48,540 bases of DNA from Bacteroidia bacterium (GTDB lineage Bacteria; Bacteroidota; Bacteroidia; J057; JANWXU01), in contig JANWXU010000014.1 in the NCBI GenBank assembly GCA_025057395.1, forward strand, positions 1-48,540. Direction: 5' to 3'. The position numbers and the translations under genes are program-made. This document shows positions 8,901-16,573 of this stretch, in pieces (the stretch's first letter is position 1; every line of letters begins with the position of its first letter). Under the pieces are notes generated by a model, which searched no databases, was not told the DNA's origin, and was given only the letters and a program-made list of their open reading frames with translations.

Positions 8901-9328
8901 ACTTGCTGCCTTTACCCGAGAACTTTATTGACCATACTCAAAAGCAAGTTTGGGATTTTATTCGGAAAAAGTATGTAAAATTAACTCCCGAAGAAGAAGT
9001 AAGACAAAGTTTGATACACACATTAGTAAGAGTGTATCACTATCCATCTTCATTGCTAGGTTTAGAAAAAAAAATTACTTATGGCAGGCAAATTAAGCGA
9101 TATGATTTGCTACTCTATAGCCGAAAAGGCAAACCACTACTATTAGCAGAATGCAAAGCTAAAAACGTAAAGATTAGCAGAGATTCTATTTTACAGATAG
9201 CAGCCTATAACACTACCATAGGCGCCCGCTACTTATTACTAACTAATGGTAAAGATATAATTTCAGTAGATACTCTTAAAGCAGAAATTTTTACAAAAAT
9301 CCTACCCTTTGGAGCTTTAGAAACATAA
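8897..9328 (+). CDS. HsdR N-terminal-like PD-(D/E)xK nuclease-fold protein
   Basis: This 143-residue protein resembles the HSDR_N_2 family, the N-terminal nuclease domain of type I restriction R subunits. The core is RYDLLLY, with D70 in strand two, followed by LLLAECKA with E85 and K87, forming a PD-(D/E)xK active site. The preceding segment EEEVRQSLIHTLV is also typical. No helicase or specificity subunit accompanies it, so it is not a complete restriction enzyme; small stand-alone members occur in Bacteroidota genomes as conserved proteins of unknown role. Its ATG overlaps the hslV stop by four bases, so the two are translated from one message. Confidence 0.8.
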   Translation: MNLLPLPENFIDHTQKQVWDFIRKKYVKLTPEEEVRQSLIHTLVRVYHYPSSLLGLEKKITYGRQIKRYDLLLYSRKGKPLLLAECKAKNVKISRDSILQIAAYNTTIGARYLLLTNGKDIISVDTLKAEIFTKILPFGALET

Positions 9329-9369
9329 CTATAATAAAATAACATTATAACATAACAACGAAGAGCTCA

Positions 9370-11148
9370 ATGCTAAAACTAGCATTATTTTTATTCTTCT
9401 TTTTGCAATATGTTTTTATTCAAAATATCCAAGCTCAGATTGTAGTCTATACTCAGTTTAGCCCTCAAAAGGCAGTGAAAGACATTTTTCTAGGAAAAGG
9501 AATTGCAGCAAGCAATATTCAAGGAAAATTGGCAAGCGGCGCCCTGGGCAAATTCGTTACTAAAAGTAATTTTTTGGGAATAGATAGCGGCATTGTTCTT
9601 ACTACAGGGCAAATCCATAATCTAGCTAGACCTAATGTTTACCCTTCTATCACCCCTGGAAGCAAAAATCAGTTTGCGGGAGACCCTGATTTAAATAAAC
9701 TTTTAGCCAATCCTAAAGCACAAACTTTAGATGCAGCAATTCTAGAATTTGATTTTCAAGCTACTTCAGATACTTTGCGTTTTCGTTATGTTTTTGCCTC
9801 AGAGGAGTATCCTGAATTGGCACTTAGCAAAGTTAACGTCGATGGCTCTCCTTATAACGACGTATTTGGCTTTTTTCTTAGCGGTCCTGGTATTGATGGC
9901 GTAGTCAATTTAGCACATGTTCCGCATACTCAACAGCTAGTAAACACAAAAACTATAAATCGAGTACATAATTCTCAGTATTATCGTTCAAATGAAAACT
10001 CTTCCATGCCTGCCTACACTTATTTAGATTTCAATGGCTACACTACGGTTTTAGTAGCCCAATATTATCCTTTAGTTCCTTGTCAAACTTACCACATAAA
10101 AATAGCAATCGCAGATGTAGGTAATGATGAAACTGACTCTGCCATATTCTTGGAGGCCAAAAGTTTTAGCGTAACGCCTATCATTTCTCTAAATGCAATA
10201 GGTGCTACACAAAAAAATGAGCAATGGTGTATCCACGAAGGGTGCCATAGCGGCTATTTTGAAATACAAAGCCTTCAAAAAAATAAAAAGCCGCAAACTT
10301 TTCATTTAAAATTAGCGGGCACTGCAAAGCTAGGTCACGACTATATTCTCACTTCCATACCTTCAAAAGACGAAGAAATAATAATTACCTTAAATCCCAA
10401 TACTCTTTATACTAGAGTAGAAATTATTCCACTTTACGTAGCGGGAGAGCAAGGAAAAAGAAGTATTGTACTAAAGCTCAATAATAATGACTGCACAAGT
10501 TCTATATACAGTGATACTCTTTGGCTATTAGATACTTCTCCATTGAAGTTACAAGTCGAGGGAGCTGAAAAAATAGAAAAGGGAAAAGCTACCCTGCTAA
10601 AAGCACAAGTAAGCGGTGGCAGTGGCCTTCATTCGATTCATTGGGGGAAAAATTACACAGGCGAAAACTTAAAAATTACTTTTTATAGCGATACCACCTT
10701 AGTAGTAACCGTCAAAGACAAGTGCTTAAAGTTACCCGAAACCACACAAAAAATATCAGTTCATTTAGCTTCCCCTAAACAGGAAGAAATTCCAGGCCCG
10801 CCCGACTACTTGCCCCTTACTTTGTTTTTTGCTCCGGGTGAAACCAGTATCGATGCGGGAGCCTTTCCCATACTGGAAAATTTAGCATATTTCTTAAAGA
10901 AAAATCCCCAAGCACGAATTAAAATTACAGGATATGCCGATAGCAAAGGTACAAACCAATTTAACCTGCAACTCAGCTTGAAACGTGCTCAAGCAGTGGC
11001 AAACTTTTTATATCAAAAAGGCGCTCGCCCCCAACAAATGCTGTTAAAAGGACTTGGAGAAGAACCCCAAAACCAACCATCTTCTCCCATAACACACTCT
11101 CCATTAAGTGAGGCAGAGCGCCGAAGGGTTGTAATTGAATGGAAATAA
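9370..11148 (+). CDS. Choice-of-anchor L protein with OmpA-like C-terminus
   Basis: This 592-residue protein starts with a signal peptide (residues 1-22, ending IQNIQA). Residues about 35-255 form a choice-of-anchor-L domain: GIDSGIVLTTG, then LEFDFQA, FRYVFASEEYPE and DVFGFFLSGPG. This domain is common in secreted Bacteroidota proteins. A beta-rich middle section follows. An OmpA-like peptidoglycan-binding domain spans about 485-590 (ITGYADSKGTNQFN, then LSLKRAQAVANFL). The arrangement suggests an outer-membrane or periplasmic protein tethered to peptidoglycan rather than released, since no T9SS sorting domain is present. It lies 41 bases after the HsdR-N-like gene and converges on the NYN gene. 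Confidence 0.87.
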   Translation: MLKLALFLFFFLQYVFIQNIQAQIVVYTQFSPQKAVKDIFLGKGIAASNIQGKLASGALGKFVTKSNFLGIDSGIVLTTGQIHNLARPNVYPSITPGSKNQFAGDPDLNKLLANPKAQTLDAAILEFDFQATSDTLRFRYVFASEEYPELALSKVNVDGSPYNDVFGFFLSGPGIDGVVNLAHVPHTQQLVNTKTINRVHNSQYYRSNENSSMPAYTYLDFNGYTTVLVAQYYPLVPCQTYHIKIAIADVGNDETDSAIFLEAKSFSVTPIISLNAIGATQKNEQWCIHEGCHSGYFEIQSLQKNKKPQTFHLKLAGTAKLGHDYILTSIPSKDEEIIITLNPNTLYTRVEIIPLYVAGEQGKRSIVLKLNNNDCTSSIYSDTLWLLDTSPLKLQVEGAEKIEKGKATLLKAQVSGGSGLHSIHWGKNYTGENLKITFYSDTTLVVTVKDKCLKLPETTQKISVHLASPKQEEIPGPPDYLPLTLFFAPGETSIDAGAFPILENLAYFLKKNPQARIKITGYADSKGTNQFNLQLSLKRAQAVANFLYQKGARPQQMLLKGLGEEPQNQPSSPITHSPLSEAERRRVVIEWK

Positions 11149-11183
11149 AAAGCTAATTTTGGAGTTCTAACTATTAAATTAGC
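11145..11183 (-). terminator. Terminator of the NYN-LOTUS gene
   Basis: On the minus strand, GCTAATTT (11183-11176) pairs with AAATTAGC (11159-11152) across a 16-base loop and is followed by a T-rich tract (11150-11145). The stem overlaps the stop codon of the NYN-LOTUS gene and serves the convergent gene end. The stem is AT-rich, so strength is uncertain. Confidence 0.5.
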
Positions 11184-12826
11184 AGCTTATCAAAAATTTC
11201 TTTTTTGCAGTCTCCTAAGGTAAACATGATTTTCTTTTGCATCTCTACCTTGAGTTTATCTAGCATTTTATCGTAAGTAGAAAAATCAGGTTTAAGAGTA
11301 AGCTTTTGCTCAGAAAGTCGAGCATCTTCAGGAATTCGACTAAAACATTGTGCGGAAATAAAACAAGAAAATGCTAGCTTGATTTCTTCAGAGCTAAAAT
11401 CACCGTTAAGAGCAAGTGTTAATTTATCAAAGCCTTCACTAAAGTATAAGTCTTTAAAGCTGTCGCTTGTAACTTGAATTGCAACACTTTTTAGTGTTTC
11501 ATATTTTGGCAGACGAAATACAGGGTTACCATGAAGAAGCACGGACTGATAAGTTTCAAGACAATGAATAGATCTTGAATTTTGGTCTGGTAAGATTTCG
11601 TAACCCGGAATTGGATAATTACGAAAACCCACCTTTACTGCATCAGGAGGCTTGCTATATAGAGCTAAGGCAGTATCTTTGAAGGCAAACTGTAAAAACT
11701 CTTTTAGCTTAGCAAAACCAAATTTGATAGGATCAAAGCCAATAATTGAAACCTTAATGGCCTCATTAAAGACCGAAAGATTAATTCCAGCCCGAATATC
11801 CTGATTCATTTCAGCATCGGATATCATCCACTGAATAATCTCTTTAATCTTTTGCAAGATAGCTTCATTAGGTCTAGAAGCTGTTATAGCTGTTAGTTTC
11901 ATTTGCATGCGCTGGATGCGAGGGTCAGTAGCTCGAAGGTCAGCATACGTAGGAATCTGGGCAGCAAGACCAGGATTGAAAACCGTATAACCAGCCAGCT
12001 TTTTATCTTTATACCCAATTTTAACATCGGATGGATTGGTGTAAATGCAGAGAGAAGTTTTTTCAAAAGCTTTATGCAAAAACTCTATAAACTTACTGTA
12101 ACCTAAACGAGCATGATCAAACCCTTTAATGGCCCCATTAAGTAATTCTCGAAGGGCTGAAGGGTTAATTCCTTGCTCTATCTCTGTTCTGTAGTCAGAA
12201 GCCGTTTCAAAAAAATGAACCACCTCAGCAACTTTCAACCATATTTGCTCTTGTGAAAAATTTGCATCAATAGGAAATATTTTCTCTAGTAAACGAAGCG
12301 CTCTATTATCTGTAATTCGAATTTGTACTACTTCGTCATCCATTTCTTCAGGGTCGGCAATCCATACAAATTCATCACAAACTGCTTGCAATACTTTATT
12401 GGAAGTTTTTTGATAGGCACATCCAATAACAGTTTTGCCATATTCATGCAACTTACGCGCAAGGGAAGCATAACCTCCATCGCCAGAGACAATTACAAAA
12501 ACTTCTAAGGCAGGGTGAGTGTGCACAAAATCCATGACCTCTACTGCAAGTTGTATATCTGCCACATTTTTCACCCCACTATAAGAAAAACCAAAAACTT
12601 GAACGGGATCTATGCCTAATTTAAGCAAATCATTTTTCATAAATCCTAAGCGAGGATCACTCCAATTGGCATAGGCCCGCTGAATGGCTACCTTACCTAT
12701 GGCTTTGGTTTCTTGAATTTTGTGGAAAATATCCTGCAGCGAAAGCCCCTGGATAATTCGCTGACCAAAACCATACCCTTTAAGAAGGTTTTCTACATCG
12801 TAAAAGATAGCTGTATTGAACTTCAT
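11174..12826 (-). CDS. NYN-domain nuclease with two LOTUS-like (OST-HTH) repeats
   Basis: This 550-residue cytoplasmic protein begins with a NYN (PIN-like, LabA/DUF88) domain at about 3-155. Likely metal-binding residues are D10 and N13 (FYDVEN), D90 (VADIQLA) and D116 (VSGDGGY). Two homologous segments at about 205-290 and 340-410 contain the LOTUS/OST-HTH pattern GFDxxxxGYSKxxEFL and GFDPIKFGFAKLKEFL; such domains bind RNA, including G-quadruplex RNA in some proteins. The C-terminal 140 residues have no recognised domain. NYN-LOTUS proteins are presumed RNases or RNA-binding regulators. It lies 46 bases downstream of the RecQ-like helicase on the same strand, so an operon is likely. The ATG at 12826 starts the NYN strand directly. 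Confidence 0.85.
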   Translation of the reverse strand: MKFNTAIFYDVENLLKGYGFGQRIIQGLSLQDIFHKIQETKAIGKVAIQRAYANWSDPRLGFMKNDLLKLGIDPVQVFGFSYSGVKNVADIQLAVEVMDFVHTHPALEVFVIVSGDGGYASLARKLHEYGKTVIGCAYQKTSNKVLQAVCDEFVWIADPEEMDDEVVQIRITDNRALRLLEKIFPIDANFSQEQIWLKVAEVVHFFETASDYRTEIEQGINPSALRELLNGAIKGFDHARLGYSKFIEFLHKAFEKTSLCIYTNPSDVKIGYKDKKLAGYTVFNPGLAAQIPTYADLRATDPRIQRMQMKLTAITASRPNEAILQKIKEIIQWMISDAEMNQDIRAGINLSVFNEAIKVSIIGFDPIKFGFAKLKEFLQFAFKDTALALYSKPPDAVKVGFRNYPIPGYEILPDQNSRSIHCLETYQSVLLHGNPVFRLPKYETLKSVAIQVTSDSFKDLYFSEGFDKLTLALNGDFSSEEIKLAFSCFISAQCFSRIPEDARLSEQKLTLKPDFSTYDKMLDKLKVEMQKKIMFTLGDCKKEIFDKLLI

Positions 12827-12872
12827 TTTTGAAAAAATTAGAAGGTTTTAAAAATTAATTTTTCTTTCTCAA

Positions 12873-15800
12873 TTAGCTAGCTTTTATTTCTCTACCTAGA
12901 AAGTAATTTTCGATAAAATCCCATCTTTCTGTGTTTGAGTAAGGAGTAGTAAAAAACTTCTGCATGGTAAGCATTGCTTCTTCATGCCTCTTATTAATTG
13001 CATCTAAAATGGAATTTTCATAGTTATCATTTATCACCTCCTCTAACTTGGTAGGAGAAGAAATTTTTATAAAAATTGCAGGCAACTCTCCACCTTGGAT
13101 CTCGTAAGTGCCTAAGTTGAAAAATTCAATAATGTAAGCAAGCTGAATAATTTTTTTACTGCTATAGTTCTGCTGCCTTATTTCATTATAGGGAATAAAG
13201 CGGCTAATTTGATTGGTGAATTCATCTTTATCTTTGCATTTAAAAGTATCTATAAAAGTTTTTTCTAGGTTTGATTTTAGCCATCTGTAACCTTGATTAG
13301 CAATTTTATAAGTAACACTCTTTGATTTCTGCCCTTGATTTTGACGGCTGATTAAAAAATATTCCTTCGAAAACCTGAAACGGTTTTTATAATAATTGTA
13401 AGAGGAGCAAGAATAAAGATGAATAAGTAAGTCTGCTAGCCTCTCCAAAAAGTAAACTTTCTTGCCCACCAATTCTTTCTTTAAAGCTTCTACAAGAGCT
13501 TCCTTAGAAAAATACTTATCCTGCGCTTCTAGAGTATAGAGGGCGTTTTCGATTTTCGAAAAATTAGATTTAATTGATTCCAACGCACTTGCGGGTTGCT
13601 TATGCAAACTGATTTGAACTCTTAGTAGCGGGACATAGAAAAGCCCTTTTTCATCTTCTTGAGAAGCGCTATGCAGTAATTTTCCACTGAAAAAAAGCCT
13701 TTTGAGTTGGGGAAAGCTCATTGCCTTAAAGCGGGCTTCCCAAAGTTTCATCAAGTCTATTGTGTAATACCCATAGCTTTTGTTGTTATACTTACGTTGA
13801 TTAAGCTTCTCTAGAAATTGCCCGTAGCGTTCATTAAATTTAGCTTCGCATCGACCATCTATTCGTATATAAGCAATAGTAAAAAGACTTTTAGGGCGAG
13901 CAATAAGCACAACATGTTTGTATCTTCGAAGTAAGTCTTTTTCCAAAAGCATGAGTGCACTCTTTACTTTTTGCTCTAAGCTGCCATTAACATCATCAAA
14001 GATATGATCAAAGTTTTCCACCGTTACTAGGAGATTACTACTTTTATTTTGTTTATAAAGTCTGAGTAGCTTTTCTATCATCATTCGCAACTGATGTTGC
14101 TTAATAGAAGAAAGTCCGTATAAAATTCTAGTATATTGCAAGTCTGACTCGTGAAAATCGATTAAAGCTTTTCCCTGAATTTCAGGATTTCTGGCTAGAC
14201 GCCCTACTTCTTGAACGTAGTCAGCAAAGCTACCAGAGGGAGCATGATGATATACAAATTCAATATCAGGAATATCTACACCCATTCCAAAGGCCTTTGT
14301 AGCAATCATCACTTTGGTTTCATTGTACTTAAAAGCAAAATATCCTTCTTCTTTTTCATCTTTATATAAAGAACCATGATACCTGGATACCTGGACTTTG
14401 TACTCAGGAGACAACTTATCGTATATGTCCGACATTTGAGATACCCAAGGGCAGTACACAATGGCTTTTTTCCTCTCCTCAATAAATTCTTTAATTCGCT
14501 GGGTCGTTCTTTCTAATTTTTCTTCTTGTGGCTTTTTCAATTGAATATTATTAACCTCAAAAACAATGTTATCCCTTCTAACCTTACCTAAATAAAGAAT
14601 TGGAATATTCATTTGAAGACTATCAATGGTTTCAAAAACCATATCATTATATCCGCCAGGGTTATAAATAGCTGTTGCGGTAAGGGCCACCAAAACAAAG
14701 CGATGGTTATAGTACTTCCTTATCTTATGAATATAATTACCTAAATACCAATAATCTACTCTAAAATCACGTCCCCAAGTAGTAACTAAATGAGCTTCAT
14801 CAACTACTAATAGACCTATTTCTCGTTTTTCTAAGAAGTAGGTAATATCGTAAGAGAGCAATAATTCAGGGGATAGGTAAACAATATGATATTCTCCTTT
14901 CTTTATTTTTTCAATTTCTCCAATTCTTTCTAAATAAGAGAGCTCTGAATTAAGGCAAACTGCAGCACTATAGCCTCTTTGCCTCAGACTATTTACCTGG
15001 TCTTTCATCAAAGCAATTAATGGCGAAACTACAATTGTAACTTTTTGATATTTTTGACCTAAATAGATAGCTGGCAATTGGAACAAAAGCGACTTCCCCG
15101 CCCCAGTAGGTGCAGTAATGAAAATATCTCTAGCATAGGCTCCTATATGTTGGCAAGTCTCATATTGTTCGATAATGTTTTGAACAATTTCACCTTGGCT
15201 AATCCGAACCAAATTGAGGCTAGTAGAGGGAGATTCGTAGAATTCTAGTTCTCTGAAGCTATTAGAATTCCAATATTTCCTGAGTAGCTCAAACAACTTT
15301 TGATTGGGCACACAACGCTCAACACGAATACTACTTTGGTAATATCTTGCATTGCATCCTATTTTATTCAAAAATTGAATAAATAAATACAGACCTTCTA
15401 TCTTCCCTTGTTTTCTAAGTTCCTCTAGATCGTCAACTATAACGTATTCAGCAGAAAAATAGGCAGATGATTCTAAAACTACTTTTTTTAGTCCATCCCA
15501 CTCTAAACCGTTTAGGGTAAGAGGGAGTGCTCCTACTGGCAAGGAGTCTACTCTTTGAATAACCTTAGCAAAAGATTTTTTTTCTACCTCTGAGGGGAGA
15601 TCTATTAAAGGACAGTATTCCACGGCATTCAATACTTCCTCATCCAAGGTAAAATATTGAACCCATTGCTGCCCTTCATATTCCTGGCAGTCGCTATAAA
15701 ATGTATAAAATAAAGCTTCTATCTTGTCGTGATTAGCTGTAAGGATATCTTCCTCGGCAGTCTTATAGTCTACGCCTTTTTCTGCGGCAATGCTAGGGTA

Positions 15801-16139
15801 GTACTCCAACAAATTGTTTTCAATGAGGACAAGGGGGAATTTTAAGCAATTTATAATTTGAACCTTTTCTTGTAAAAAGAAAAAAGTTTCATAGAGAATA
15901 AGAGTATTCCCTTTAGGCTCTTGAATCTTGGATTCTAGATCCTCTAAATTTTGTTCTACTACTTGAAGTCGGAACCTGCCTTGCTTATCAAAATAGCTAC
16001 CACTTTCTATAAAAAGGTATTTATCTCTTAAAAAATGAATTGTATTCAGTGAAAAACCTTTGAGAATAATAAGCGAACACGTATATTTTTGAGTATATAG
16101 CTGTACTTTTTTAAGAAGTAAATTAATTTCAAAATTCAT
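12873..16139 (-). CDS. Divergent RecQ-like superfamily 2 helicase
   Basis: This 1088-residue protein has an unrecognised N-terminal region of about 330 residues and then a RecQ-like core. Motif I is TAPTGAGKS near 343, motif Ia VVSPLIALMKDQV, and motif II DEAH near 446, followed by WGRDFRVDY, the aromatic-rich loop typical of RecQ. LTATA is motif III, KAFGMGVDIP motif V, and QEVGRLARN near 645 motif VI, where RecQ normally has QExGRAGRDG. The final 430 residues match neither a clear RQC nor an HRDC domain. It should be an ATP-dependent 3'-5' DNA helicase, but the size and altered motif VI suggest a specialised role, possibly in defence. The ATG at 16139 is used. The NYN-LOTUS gene follows 46 bases downstream. 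Confidence 0.87.
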   Translation of the reverse strand: MNFEINLLLKKVQLYTQKYTCSLIILKGFSLNTIHFLRDKYLFIESGSYFDKQGRFRLQVVEQNLEDLESKIQEPKGNTLILYETFFFLQEKVQIINCLKFPLVLIENNLLEYYPSIAAEKGVDYKTAEEDILTANHDKIEALFYTFYSDCQEYEGQQWVQYFTLDEEVLNAVEYCPLIDLPSEVEKKSFAKVIQRVDSLPVGALPLTLNGLEWDGLKKVVLESSAYFSAEYVIVDDLEELRKQGKIEGLYLFIQFLNKIGCNARYYQSSIRVERCVPNQKLFELLRKYWNSNSFRELEFYESPSTSLNLVRISQGEIVQNIIEQYETCQHIGAYARDIFITAPTGAGKSLLFQLPAIYLGQKYQKVTIVVSPLIALMKDQVNSLRQRGYSAAVCLNSELSYLERIGEIEKIKKGEYHIVYLSPELLLSYDITYFLEKREIGLLVVDEAHLVTTWGRDFRVDYWYLGNYIHKIRKYYNHRFVLVALTATAIYNPGGYNDMVFETIDSLQMNIPILYLGKVRRDNIVFEVNNIQLKKPQEEKLERTTQRIKEFIEERKKAIVYCPWVSQMSDIYDKLSPEYKVQVSRYHGSLYKDEKEEGYFAFKYNETKVMIATKAFGMGVDIPDIEFVYHHAPSGSFADYVQEVGRLARNPEIQGKALIDFHESDLQYTRILYGLSSIKQHQLRMMIEKLLRLYKQNKSSNLLVTVENFDHIFDDVNGSLEQKVKSALMLLEKDLLRRYKHVVLIARPKSLFTIAYIRIDGRCEAKFNERYGQFLEKLNQRKYNNKSYGYYTIDLMKLWEARFKAMSFPQLKRLFFSGKLLHSASQEDEKGLFYVPLLRVQISLHKQPASALESIKSNFSKIENALYTLEAQDKYFSKEALVEALKKELVGKKVYFLERLADLLIHLYSCSSYNYYKNRFRFSKEYFLISRQNQGQKSKSVTYKIANQGYRWLKSNLEKTFIDTFKCKDKDEFTNQISRFIPYNEIRQQNYSSKKIIQLAYIIEFFNLGTYEIQGGELPAIFIKISSPTKLEEVINDNYENSILDAINKRHEEAMLTMQKFFTTPYSNTERWDFIENYFLGREIKAS

Positions 16140-16573
16140 ATTACACTAACAAAATTAAGATTTCAAAAAGTTTTTAATTGAGAGTAAGTAGAAGGTATCG
16201 GAAAATGTGTTTAATATTACTGAAAAATCATAATCAATTATTATGCAAGAAAAGTAACTAAAATTAATATATGCATCAAAAATTAAATGATAGCACTAAT
16301 TTAAAATAAAAACAAGCAATCTATCTTCTTATTATTTTTTACTTAAATATTTTTATAACAAAAATTCAAATTAGAAGAATGAGAATATATTTTTTAAGAT
16401 AAGTTATTATTAATTATTACTAAAAAGCTGAATATTTTTTGAATACCTAAACTTTCTGAATTAAAACGGTTTGAATTATTCGAGTAGGGGCTCACAATTT
16501 TTTACAGAAAGCCTACAATTACCCAATGAAATTGTTTATTTTTGGATACATTAAACATTAACTTAACCCCAGG
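16140..16573. other. AT-rich divergent intergenic region
   Basis: This 434-base gap separates the divergent helicase and ankyrin genes. It is very AT-rich and I find no plausible gene, tRNA or strong hairpin. CAAAATTA at 16150-16157 reads TAATTTTG on the minus strand, a -7-like match, but it lies only 11 bases from the helicase ATG, so it is weak. The region probably holds promoters for both directions. Confidence 0.5.
16537..16544 (+). promoter_or_regulatory. Possible -7 box of ankyrin gene promoter
   Basis: TATTTTTG matches the consensus TAnnTTTG and lies 29 bases before the ATG at 16574. No convincing -33 TTG is found at the expected distance, so support is limited to one half of the promoter. 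Confidence 0.4.

Noticed and set aside
8897-9328. Complete type I restriction system
   Set aside because: Only an HsdR-N-like domain is present; no HsdM, HsdS or helicase part exists nearby.
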